From NCBI GenBank assembly GCA_031772625.1, contig CM062813.1, forward strand, positions 767,870,720 to 767,934,719: a DNA stretch of 64,000 nt, read 5' to 3'. Position 1 is the first letter of the stretch. Each line of letters begins with the position of its first letter. The position numbers and the translations under genes were made by a program. The notes under the pieces are model-generated. The model was not told where the DNA came from. It saw only the letters and a list, made by a program, of their open reading frames with translations, and ran no database searches. This DNA is from Pinus tabuliformis. Taxonomy: Eukaryota; Streptophyta; Pinopsida; Pinales; Pinaceae. Positions 1 to 9,553 of this stretch are shown piece by piece.

Positions 1-1300
1 GTTAGATGCACAATATTGAATTTGTCTTGGAAGCACAATATTAACTTCTTTTTTTGTAGAACCATTGAAGGCTTGTTTAAGTCTTGACACAAACTGTTGA
101 AGAACATTCTCTAGAGCAGTCTAAAAGATTTAAAGACACTATTTTTGGCTCACTTAAAGACTTGGATGAAGAAGACTAACTGTGTTTGAAGACCTATTTG
201 GATAGAAACGTTGAATTGTTGAGCTCTCTTGAAGCATATTTTGAAGGCTTATTGCAATAGGCTGATAAAGCATTCTTGAAGGCATTGTTTGGACAAAGCC
301 TTAGAGCAACATTGTGTAGACATATTGAAACAATCCTAGAAGCAACTAGAAGCAGAATTGGGTTGGAAGTTACTTTGGAACATTGTCATGATGACAAGTT
401 GAAGGATTATCTTTGGAACTTGTGAAGCTTTGATTTGAAGACTAATCTTGGTATAGCTGATTTGAATATTGTTTGAGAGAAGTCCATCAGACATTGTTTT
501 GAAGATATTTTGAAGTAGTGTATCTTGAAGTGGATTTGTAGCTTCATTGGGGATATTCTTGAGAATACCTTGGAGAGTCATCTATAAGCCCATTGAAGAC
601 ACCTTGAGGCATTCTTGAATACATTTGGAAGACTTGTAGAAGTTGTTCTTGAAGGAACCCTTGGAGATGATGATACATTGAAGCCGTCATGAGGTGACCT
701 TGAAGAAGTTTTGTTTGGGTATCATGAAGAGCAATGGTGACACCTTCATGTGAAGAACAAGGTTGTCATTGATGACGTGACATGGAGACTAAGTGAAGGC
801 ATTGTTGAATATTGATAGGGCTCAGTGAAGAAGACATTGGGAGCCATGAAGTACAACTAAACACATCTTGATGAAGTAAAGCAAGGGTTGGAGCCCAAGA
901 GGCTGGAGCCTCTAAAATGCAATTTTGGTGCCTTTTAAGGTAGGGTTGGATCCCTAGATGATAAGAGTCCTCAAGAAACTAGGTCGGAGCCTGAACCAGA
1001 TATAGGGTTGGAGCCCTTGAGGTTGGTGCCTCAAAATTGACAAGGTTTGTGCCTTGAAAAGTCCAAGTCGATGCTTGGCACATTACAGGTTGGAGCCTGG
1101 AGAATTGAAGATTGGTGTCTTCATCTAGGGTTGGAGCCCTACATAAAATGTACTTGATTTATTGTAAAGAAGAAATTAATAAAAACATTTATTGTTATTG
1201 TTCATTTTGTGTTCTAAATATAAATGATCTAACTAGTAAAAGTAACAATTGAAAAGAAATACTGATTCACCCCCCTCTCAGTGTTTCCAACAACTTGCAC
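1..1300. other. Unassigned AT-rich segment, possibly the end of an LTR
   Basis: No gene is supported here. From about 60 to 830 the words TTGAAG and TTGGAAG recur at irregular spacing. From 885 to 1141 there is a hairpin array, listed separately. The segment ends near 1267-1290 with a C-run followed by CTCTCAGTG and TTTCCAACA, a composition common just before the 3' end of plant Copia-type LTRs. I see no clear primer site after it, so an LTR origin is only a suggestion. The left edge is cut by the window. Confidence 0.3.
885..1141 (+). repeat. Array of eleven short hairpins with constant loop and changing arms
   Basis: Eleven inverted repeats each have a 3-5 bp stem and exactly a 6-nt loop close to TTGGAG or TTGGTG. 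Loops and stems are: 888-893 (GGG/CCC), 903-908 (AGAGG/CCTCT), 946-951 (TAGGG/CCCTA), 984-989 (AGG/CCT), 1008-1013 (AGGG/CCCT), 1023-1028 (TGAGG/CCTCA), 1046-1051 (CAAGG/CCTTG), 1068-1073 (CCAAG/CTTGG), 1090-1095 (CAGG/CCTG), 1112-1117 (GAAGA/TCTTC) and 1131-1136 (TAGGG/CCCTA). Both arms change together while the loop stays nearly fixed. I do not recognise the element; its function is unknown. Confidence 0.8.
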
Positions 1301-1442
1301 ACTTTTCTCCACTCTCACACTGACTCAAATCATAACTCATCCAACCAAAAAAATCTTCAACTAAATACTCACACAAAAATATATAGCAAAATTATCCTTA
1401 TCAATCTTTAATCCAATACCAATGGAAATTACTAAGGTAATA

Positions 1443-1720
1443 CTAATACCAAGTGTAAATACCATGCAAGATAAAATACCAAGTGTAAATACCATGCAAG
1501 CTAAAATACCACGTGCAAATACAATGGTAATACCAATACCAAGTACACATGTACCATGGTAATACCAATACCAAGTACACATGTACCATGGTAATACCAA
1601 TACCAAGGGCATGTGTACAACTATCAAAATAACAAGCCAAAATACCATGTGCGAATACCATGGTAGTACAAATACCAAGGGAACTTATACCATGGTAATA
1701 CTAATACCTATCAAAACACA
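1443..1720. repeat. Minisatellite built on ATACCAAGT / CCATGGTAAT words
   Basis: Two near-perfect 32-bp units lie at 1529-1560 and 1561-1592. Shorter related units of about 30 bp lie at 1447-1505, and degenerate ones continue to about 1720. Short reading frames on both strands here are by-products of the repeat and are not called as genes. Confidence 0.75.
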
Positions 1721-1789
1721 TGTACCAAATAATCATATGCATAACCAATGCATATCCAAACACCTTTAGCACATGTAGAAACATCATCA

Positions 1790-2010
1790 AGCCATCAAAC
1801 AATCTCCAACTCTTGTAGAAACATCTCCAACACTTGTAGCAACATCTCCAATGCTTCCAACACTTGTAGCAACATCTCCAATGCTTCCAACATTTGTGTA
1901 AGCATCTCTAACACATGTAGAATCATCTCCAACACCTGCAACACAACATCAAGTCATTCAACTACCTCCAACACCTGTAGAGGCACCTCCAATACTTGTA
2001 GTAACATCAA
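1790..2010. repeat. Minisatellite of ACATCTCCAA / ACTTGTAG units
   Basis: Units of about 30 bp (core CTTGTAGCAACATCTCCAA) are repeated with decay through about 220 bp. The strongest pair is around 1825-1885. The repeat keeps one plus-strand frame open (1748-2017) with a monotonous Asn/Thr/Ser/Cys composition, which is the expected by-product of a 30-bp unit. It lies just upstream of the D gag fragment and may be part of that element's leader. Confidence 0.7.
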
Positions 2011-2093
2011 CCTGTAACAAGGCATCATAAACATGCCTTGCATCCATCTCTACTTAGCCTCCAAACCATTAACTAAGTCATACCACAACCAAG

Positions 2094-3501
2094 TTGACCT
2101 CAATTCCAACCAACATTACCAACAAGTTGACTATGCTACAACCCAACATTCATCACACTCACCATGAGGAGGAATACCAACATCATTCGGTTGACATAAG
2201 CCATATGAAAAGTAACACCATGACCCTATTGACATCATTGCCAACACTACAATGCCAACCTATACTACCAAATTTCCATGGATTAAGAACAAAGGATATT
2301 GAAACTTTTCTCTCCGAACTTGAGGTATTGTGTTGAAGTTATGCTTACTCATTAGATGCTCAAAAATTAATGTTATTTCCTACTGCTTTTAAATATGGTG
2401 CTCTACATTGGTTCATGGGATTAGAAGGAAATTATGCTAGAACTTGGGATGGAATGCATCAATTCTTTCTCGAAAAGTATAAAGGCTATTGTGGAGATCA
2501 TGATCTTAAAGAGATTTTTTTTTAAAATGAGTCAAAAGGAAGAAGAATCCCTTGGGGATTATGTAGAAATATTTGCTTATAATGTGAAAGGAGCCAAACA
2601 ACACAATTTTAGTCTTGATAATTTAAAATCCTTTTACTTAGAGGAATTAGAGATGAGTGGATTGTTCTTCGAATGTAATGGAAAAGGTGACATATCTCAA
2701 CTATGTTTTGTAGATATTTGTGAAATGTGTAAGCATATTTGAAGCATAATAACTAAATATTGTAAGGGTCCTAGAGATCCCAATCCCTCTAGGATAACTA
2801 ATTTAGCATATGGAGTAGTAAGTAGGGATGAATTGAGTAATTTGCTTGAAATTTTTAAAATCGACATTCTTGGTACACTTAGTGAGCAATTAGATATGTT
2901 AAAAAAAAAGGAAGAAAATGTAAAATTATCAAGATTTTTTCCTAGATGTAGGAGAAAACATCGTTTGAGAGAATGTCCTTTAGATAACATTGAAATTTGT
3001 GCATAGAAGCGTGTGGTAAAGGATTTCCCATCCCTACATGGAATTAAAGTAGTTTATCAAGGAGATAATGGAGCAAATGAAGCCTCAAAACAATTTTTTT
3101 ATGTTGCACCAAGAATACCTTAGCAAGATCAATATGTAGGTACTATTCAGGATCCTACTCAATAATTTAATTCTTATCAACAATATCCACAAATTAGTTG
3201 GAATACACCCGCACCTTGGAAACCATGATGACCTCAAACCCAAAATCAACCTTGAAAACAAGGTTGGAAAGGATCATATGGTGGAATGCCAAATAATCCT
3301 CAGTATTACCAACAATATTATCCATGATATCCTCAATATCCTCAGTATCAACCCCAACAATATTATCAATCTTCTTAACCAATACAAAATCCACAGCCAC
3401 AGTAATTACAATTTCCCTCCATAGAAACTCGTCTAATACCTAACAAACTACTCACACAACCACTTCCAAACCTGAAAAAATAAGGTAGATGAGCCTGCTT
3501 A
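2094..3501 (+). pseudogene. gag: Element D: degenerate Athila-like gag (5' portion of a split element)
   Basis: The translation tracks the gag of element F (40245 onward) segment by segment. It shares LPNFHG followed by a region ending LHWFMGLEGNYARTWDGM, then MSQKEEESL, then GKGDIS. A zinc-knuckle remnant near 2940-3000 reads CRRKHRLREC, with the first Cys replaced by Phe, followed by a Gln/Tyr/Pro-rich tail. The frame changes between about 2336 and 2434 and there are several stops, so it cannot make a working capsid protein. At 3501 it is cut by the LTR of element B and resumes at 59063 in the same relative place of the F protein. It is therefore the oldest recognisable element here. I found no D LTR in the window. 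Confidence 0.85.
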
Positions 3502-4388
3502 TGATCCAAATTAGATCATTATATTGTGTTTCATCCATATCGATTATTTTAGAGTGGAAAAAGTGGAGGAATCAACTCTCAGGATCATTTTTACCAGTGG
3601 GTCCAATTTGGTAAATTGGGTTTAAAACCATCCGAGAGCGTTTTGAGGCATAAAAAGACAATTGTTGGGGTAGAACTTTGTTTCTTTAGTGGCACAATTT
3701 TTTATCCTATTATATACACATATACCTTTCCAATAGGATGCAAGAATCGTGTCCATCAGAGTCAGTATGTGAAAGTTATGCCACTCAGAAGTTGACCTTT
3801 CTATTTTCATCACCATCATTAAGGAGGATGCCATGTCAACCCCCATTATTCATGAAAACGAGGCTATCCATGTGATTATAATGTATAAGACTCTATAATA
3901 GTTTATATTGTAACTATGGTTAAGATTTGAGGTAGTCAATCTTAATCACTGGTAGGCTATCGGTCGGTGTTATAATCGATCCACTTGGAGAAAAAGGGGT
4001 TCCATTCTTTTGAGTAGATTTGTTCCATAGCTAAGAAAAATAGGCAAGAGGGATAGGGGATAGAGCACACGGAGAGGATTTGTGCATTGTAGTAGCCCAC
4101 AAGACATAGACCATACTTCTTTGTACTCATAGACATTTTCTATTCAGAGAAAGAGAGCATAACAACCTCACCTTCCAACTGAGTTTTTCTCTCGAAAGGG
4201 TTTCAAAGGTCATATCTTGTGTCAAATGTGTGTGCAAGATTTTATTTCACTTTTCACTATTTTTTGCATAATTTTAATTCACATGCATAGACTATTTACA
4301 TTACTATATAGATTTAGAAATCTAAATAGAAATAAAACTATAATAGTGTAGATCTTGGATTTTTAATTATAATCATTATTATATCTAT
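3502..4388 (+). repeat. Element B 5' LTR, first part
   Basis: It starts TGATCC and aligns along its length with the LTR at 58133-59062. Shared stretches include the AGAGTGGAAAAAGTG region, the TTTTGAGGCAT region and the GATCTTGGAT region near the end. At 4388 it is broken by element A, and the last 45 bp lie at 18111-18155. The summed length of 932 bp matches the 930-bp 3' LTR. The bases before it (gctta) and after the 3' LTR (acttg) do not form a clear target duplication. Confidence 0.85.
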
Positions 4389-4691
4389 TGATCCACATGG
4401 ATATTGATGGCCACCCACCTATTACACTTGGATCCCCACCATTGTTTCTTTCAGTCTTTTAGTTTCCTTAATTGTAGCACAGTTTACTATTTTTTGCAGT
4501 TTTTGGGTCCTGAACTTCCGAAGCCGTTTTGAGGCCCTAAACGACGTTTTTTGGGAAAATCGCCTCCGAAAAATATGATTTTTCAACTCGGTATTCGCTG
4601 CCAGCAATTGTATTCCTCTGATAGGTATTTCTAATGAGGTATCATATGTGTCAAAAAGAGATCATATGCCAAAAGTTACGACCCCGGGAAG
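4389..4691 (+). repeat. Element A 5' LTR, first part
   Basis: It begins TGATCC and matches 17446-17749 closely, including the stretch ending in CCGGGAAG. It is interrupted after 4691 by element G, whose target duplication ggaag is the last five bases here. Confidence 0.92.
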
Positions 4692-5732
4692 TGTTACCGG
4701 GAAAAGTGTCTATTTAAAACTGCTCTATCCCACTAAGGTGTGACAGCTGCCTTAGAAACAAACAGAGAAAAACTACTTTTGTATTTCCTTTATGAACTAT
4801 AGATAGAGAGGAATAGAAAGAACCAACCTGTGTCTTGCGCTAATCCTTTGATCCAATCCCTCTCTTCTTTGACAGCTTCCAGCTACCTGCTCCCTTACTT
4901 GCCCAGCTTCACCAAGTACCTGTAAGATCACAGAAGAAGAACACTATACAAAGACATGGATCTATATTCATAAACAACTTAGGATCAGATTTAAGTTAAC
5001 CATACAAATGTAACAAGCATCAATGATACAAAAGCATGGAGGAAAAACTCAAATAGTTTTTATTGATAAACAAGAAGATCCAGGAGGAGTTACAACCGAT
5101 GGTTCCTGACCCAGCATCTACCTCCCAGCAAAGAAGCCCCTCTTCACCTCCAACAAAGCATAAATCACCCAATACTCTGATGTTTGTCTCAAAACCAACA
5201 ACAATTCCTTACAATGTGCAAAATTCCAGCCTCTGGATCTCTGGGATGAGGGATCCATATATAGATATGTGTAAGGAAGATGAGTCAGCTTGTGATTTGA
5301 TTAGTGTCTTCTCTCTGTCAGTTCTTGCTTCCACTTGGAGACTGAAGGCCTCTTACTCATCCTTGGTCGAATTCAGTGAGGCAAGCGTCATAGGAGAAGA
5401 TTCTGGAAGCTTTCATTGTCTCTCCACCTCGTGGAATGACACTGCCATTTGTCATTTCTCGCCCAACGCACCCTCATAGTGCATTTAGGTGCATTGCAAC
5501 GCACCTAGCCAGTGTATTTAGGTGCAATGCAACGCACCTAGCCAGTGGAGCAGCTGAAATGATCCTGTTTTGACTTATTTTGAGCAGTTTATGGTGGAGA
5601 ACTTCTGGGAGAAGCTGTAATTTGTTGACCTTGTTCCTTTAGGGGTTAGAACAACACTTTTAGGGACTTAGGAGCCCTTGGTTTATGGACATTTCATGCT
5701 TAGAGTTGCAAGGCACAAAAATGTCTATAACA
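4692..5732 (-). repeat. Element G 3' LTR (minus-strand element)
   Basis: It is nearly identical to 11455-12495. Two perfect 7-bp hairpins (TAGGTGC / GCACCTA) lie in tandem at 5486-5507 and 5519-5540 with a 33-bp period, and the same pair is in the other LTR. The 138-codon plus-strand frame at 5063-5479 is antisense to the element and repeated in both LTRs. I do not call it a gene. Confidence 0.93.
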
Positions 5733-5745
5733 GTTTCCCCCTAAA
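5733..5745 (-). other. Polypurine tract of element G
   Basis: Read on the minus strand this is TTTAGGGGGAAAC directly before the LTR, the expected plus-strand primer for the 3' LTR. It fixes the element's orientation. Confidence 0.8.
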
Positions 5746-8161
5746 GTATGAGGCCGTTAACTTTTTGGTGTCGGGTGAAATGCTTTATTATGAGGATCCG
5801 AAGTTCTTTCAATGTTGGGAGGAGACTTGTAATAAGATACAATACAATACATTATCTTCATACTGTTTTTCATGATCTAGCTGAGGCGGGCATTCCCATG
5901 CTCAGCTTTATAAATTCATTCTCATGTACATAGGACAGACAATCGTCTGATTGTATACTGATGATTTTGATAGAGCCATCATCCTTTGGTAGGATGATTA
6001 TCTATGCTGCAATGCTTGTACATTTAATGTCTTTATTTCCCTGGATATATATCGCAGCCCGGATGGATGAAACTAGATCTGGGGTCTTCAATCTCGTCCG
6101 ATCTTCACTCGAAGTACAAGTCGATCCATGTGAGAAATGTTCTGAATTCGAACATGGAAAGACATCGCTTGATTACCAGTCAATGACGTAAACTGTTAAC
6201 AAGCGCGAGAGGAATCACCGATAATGATAATGATCCTCAAGGTACTGCAGTACAATTCACATGGTGTGAATAAAGGACTTGGCGTCGAACACCACGCAAA
6301 ATCTTTCGGTCGAAGGTCATTGATGTAAACCTGTCGCCAGAAGTGAGAAACTTGCCATTGAGGCATGCAAGCTTCAAAGTACTGAATGGGGTGTTCCTAG
6401 ACCAACTTCTTGGATAATGAGCTGATGTCGACAAGAAGTGATCCGTCACAGGAGGGCCTTAATGAATCCCACATCAATGAAACGGAATGGAGCAAATGAT
6501 TTTGATGGAGGTGAAAACGATATGATGATATACGGTTCAGGGTGGCGGTCATGAAAAAATGGAGTATAATGTATGGTAGTGGGTGGGACACAGATGGCTT
6601 CTCTGGATGACTTCTCTTGAACATGTCGACGACACTGACGTCATGGAATGGTAGCATTAACCCCAAATGTGGATGGTATGGTGTGACCATGGCGATGTGA
6701 CCGGTGAATGAAACAACCCAACCCGACTCGGACACAGAGTGGAAGTGTCATGTTCAAGAGCGACTTGCTACCAATAAAGATTCTTTGAGTTTTCTTCCCA
6801 ATTTTTCCCCAGTCATTGCTAACCAGTACCTCTTTATTTTTTTCAAGCTTGAGGAGGATAACATATGCTTGTTCTATAATTTTCCCTTCGGGCAAACCCA
6901 TCGCTATGTTTTAACGAGCCTAGCGATAGTGAAACTCGTTCTCGTCTAAAGACAAGTTTGTCGCTATTAATCTTTTTAACAAGTTTAACGACAAATATAA
7001 CTCAGTCCTTTTCAATTTTAGAGAGTCTGAAAAGGTACGTAAAGGTAACTCCAAAATTCCTTTTTCGTCATCTAATCCCTTAAGTCCGAAAAAGTATAAA
7101 ACAATACAGAAGGGATGAATTTTCGATAGTTTTAACGAGCCGAACAAAACAAGCGCTCGATCTTTTTGTGCAATAATCCCTCAGGTCCAAAAAAGATTAA
7201 AATCTAGATGAGGGATAGCACTTCCTGTCCCTTTAACGAGCTGGAAGGCCAAGGACTCGGCAATCTTTTCATATTTTACGAGTCAGTTGAAAAGAGCTTA
7301 AAGAAGACTCGTCTTTTGAGGAACGAGTGATAAAACGGGTAGCAGCTGATTCCAGGTAAGGTTTGGAATTTTCCAATCACGGCAGTGTCACAAGGATGGC
7401 TAGTGAAATCACTCTTCGCAGATGTTCCTCAAAATGGGTAAACAATCAAATGGAGGTGAATGATCGGCCAATGAAAAAGTGGAGGTGACGGTGCAAACAC
7501 GACCAAGGCTTTAATGGCTGAAGTACTTCATTCACGGTGGTTATTTACCGGGGAATAGTTCATTTTTTAACGAGCTTAAACGTGGGTGGAAACATTTGCT
7601 CGATGCGGGTTTATTTTTTAACGAGCTTGAACCTTGCGGTAACACTGCTCGATTAATCCAGTCGTATGATAAGAATGTCTCATATAAAACGGCAATTTTT
7701 AGAGTTTTGCCCCACATCCTTTCTTTATGCAAGTTAGGAAACGTCCAATCCAAAAAACAGATAAATGATCACTCTTTACTTGCACTCCAAAAGGTTTGCA
7801 TGCCCCCAGGTATAAAAGGGAGTTTCAAGGTCACCCTCTATTCGAGCTGACAAAAAATTTGTTTTATCAGGAAGGGTATACCTCTTTCAGGTTACCCAAA
7901 GATTGTTCTATTCACTGCGCAAACAAAACACTTCTTTGGCAATGTCTACTGAAATAAACAAAGGTGAGCGGATGGTATAATGTGACCTTCCCTGACATAA
8001 CTTTGCCAAGAGGATCTTGTTCCAGTCCAACTCCCTCTTCCAATCACAGACGGGAGTACGGAGGTCATATTCTCTCGCGGAAACCTACCTCATACCCGAA
8101 GTTTTCCTACCGAAGCAGACCAGGGTGCATGCCCCCTGGGTTTCAGCCATGTCCCCCCGAA
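5746..8161 (-). other. Element G interior downstream of its ORF: no recognisable gene
   Basis: In an autonomous element this stretch would hold reverse transcriptase, RNase H and integrase. I see none of their motifs on either strand, only short frames. It contains five of the six GAGC hairpin units, listed separately, at 6908-7660. The rest is moderately GC-rich compared with its surroundings and unassigned. Confidence 0.6.
6908..7660. repeat. Dispersed TTTTAACGAGC hairpin units inside element G
   Basis: A T-run followed by AACGAGC recurs with cores at about 6911-6919, 7131-7140, 7232-7241, 7563-7575 and 7613-7626. A sixth copy, TTTTTAATGAGC, lies at 9868-9879. In most, a partner GCTCG or ACTCG lies roughly 20-25 nt downstream (for example GCGCTCGAT near 7154, TTGCTCGAT near 7598, CTGCTCGAT near 7648). 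Each could fold into a stem with a variable loop. The spacer sequences differ between units. Role unknown. Confidence 0.65.
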
Positions 8162-9553
8162 TTACTCGCGCTCATCGGGTGGACGGACTGGAGATTGAGA
8201 CATTTCTTGCGTGAAAAGACCATTTAGGGATGGTATATGACTATTTGCTATGCGTGATCCGAGAAATGAAAGCTGGTCCACGAGCTTGACCACTCTTCCT
8301 TCGTGCGGAAAACACATCACTCTAAAGAGTGATGAGACAATGGCTCCCATGCAATAAATATAGTCTCGTCCAAGGAGTAGATTGTAATCCAGGGGTCCTT
8401 GAACTACCATTACGTTCACGTAAACGGTTTTCCCTCTCAATGTTATGGGCACATCGGGAAGGATCCCTAATGGTCGACTGGTTCCTTTATCAAAGCCTGT
8501 TAGATTTCTCATCTCAGGCAAAAGCGATGGCAAACCAAGCGCTTTCCAAGCAGTTGAGGAAAGGATACTCACAGAAGCCCCCTCATCTATGATGGTACCA
8601 GCCATAACCATTCTATATATTTGAACGATAATTCGGAATGGTACGCTTGCTGGTAAACGGGGTCTGCCTAGTTGATTCCAGTCGAAGGAGACAACTAGCT
8701 TGCTTGGAGGTGGGACCAAATAGACGGCCGGGTACGGCTCTGATGAACTTCCTTCCTGCGGTAAAGGAATGGGTAAATTGCCCCCTTGTTCATCGGAGTC
8801 TGTGTTTATGAAGAGAATTTGGATGGTGTCATCCTTGTTCTCCTCAGTGACTGTATCATCTGAAGATAAAACCTCTGAAGGCAAGATCGGATCAACTGCC
8901 GCCTCGACCTTTTGACTTTCGTCTGGTATGGATCCAGATGGTTTATCTTCAATGATAGGTGCTTCAGCCGACCACCTGAGCAGGCCAGCCGGATTTTCAA
9001 CTAGTGACGGACTCGGTAAGAGTTTTTTATATCCATGAGGAAGTCGTAACGGTGAAACCGGACGATCATCCAAAACTCTTTTAGCTTCGTCTAAGAAGGG
9101 ACAACGGTGGACGGCATGATTGCCTTCGCACAGTTTACAAGGAAATCTACATTTCCCTTTTTGTCCTGGGGCTTCACTTTCACTAGTTGATGGTGTGCTT
9201 TCAACATGATCATCAGAGGTTGATGACACCGGGTTGTGCAAACGAGGAGACCAGTCCCTTAATATCCGAGGGATGCAAGGACAATCTCTGTGAAAGTGGT
9301 CTCCTTTGCAGATGACACATGGCGATTTAGACCTGGTCAGTGCAGTGTGTGGATTTTCGTTAGACGACACTCGTTTTCCCCCATTCGCCTTTGGCTCCTT
9401 CTTCTTCTTCTCTTTCTTCTTCTTTTCCTTCTTCTCCTTAGGAACTTGACTTTTGGCTTTACCAGCCCCATCAAGCGAAGAGGAAGGAGGAGAGGAAGAA
9501 TTAGAGGAAGTAGAAGGTTGGTGGGTAACTCTGGACTCGTCTAATTGTTGATT
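8162..9553 (-). CDS. Element G gag C-terminal / aspartic protease ORF
   Basis: The frame is open on the minus strand from about 9553 to the stop at 8162, about 463 codons. No ATG is visible near the start, so the 5' end is uncertain or lost. In order it holds a Ser/Pro-rich stretch, a Lys/Glu-rich tract near 9400-9440, two zinc knuckles of spacing CX2CX3HX4C (CVICKGDHFHRDC and CKLCEGNHAVHRC), an acidic linker, and a retroviral-type protease. The protease active-site region reads IDEGASVSIL, so the usual D-T/S-G is D-E-G. LLGRDYI follows, resembling the usual ILG motif. In a full element the protein would bind RNA and process the polyprotein. Here neither the capsid domain before it nor RT after it is recognisable. 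D-E-G may leave the protease weak or inactive. Confidence 0.75.
   Translation of the reverse strand, partial: NQQLDESRVTHQPSTSSNSSSPPSSSLDGAGKAKSQVPKEKKEKKKKEKKKKEPKANGGKRVSSNENPHTALTRSKSPCVICKGDHFHRDCPCIPRILRDWSPRLHNPVSSTSDDHVESTPSTSESEAPGQKGKCRFPCKLCEGNHAVHRCPFLDEAKRVLDDRPVSPLRLPHGYKKLLPSPSLVENPAGLLRWSAEAPIIEDKPSGSIPDESQKVEAAVDPILPSEVLSSDDTVTEENKDDTIQILFINTDSDEQGGNLPIPLPQEGSSSEPYPAVYLVPPPSKLVVSFDWNQLGRPRLPASVPFRIIVQIYRMVMAGTIIDEGASVSILSSTAWKALGLPSLLPEMRNLTGFDKGTSRPLGILPDVPITLRGKTVYVNVMVVQGPLDYNLLLGRDYIYCMGAIVSSLFRVMCFPHEGRVVKLVDQLSFLGSRIANSHIPSLNGLFTQEMSQSPVRPPDERE

Noticed and set aside
885-1141. CRISPR array
   Set aside because: Units are short palindromes without constant repeats and spacers, and the setting is plant nuclear DNA.
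1361-2017. Short ORFs on both strands (1361-1678, 1443-1661, 1748-2017)
   Set aside because: They are products of 30-32 bp repeats whose units keep a frame open.
5063-5479. 138-codon plus-strand ORF, repeated at 11826-12242
   Set aside because: It lies in the two LTRs of element G, antisense to the element. The near identity of the two copies follows from the LTR pair, and no family is recognised.
8017-8592. Plus-strand ORFs opposite the G protease
   Set aside because: They are shadows of the minus-strand zinc-knuckle/protease gene.
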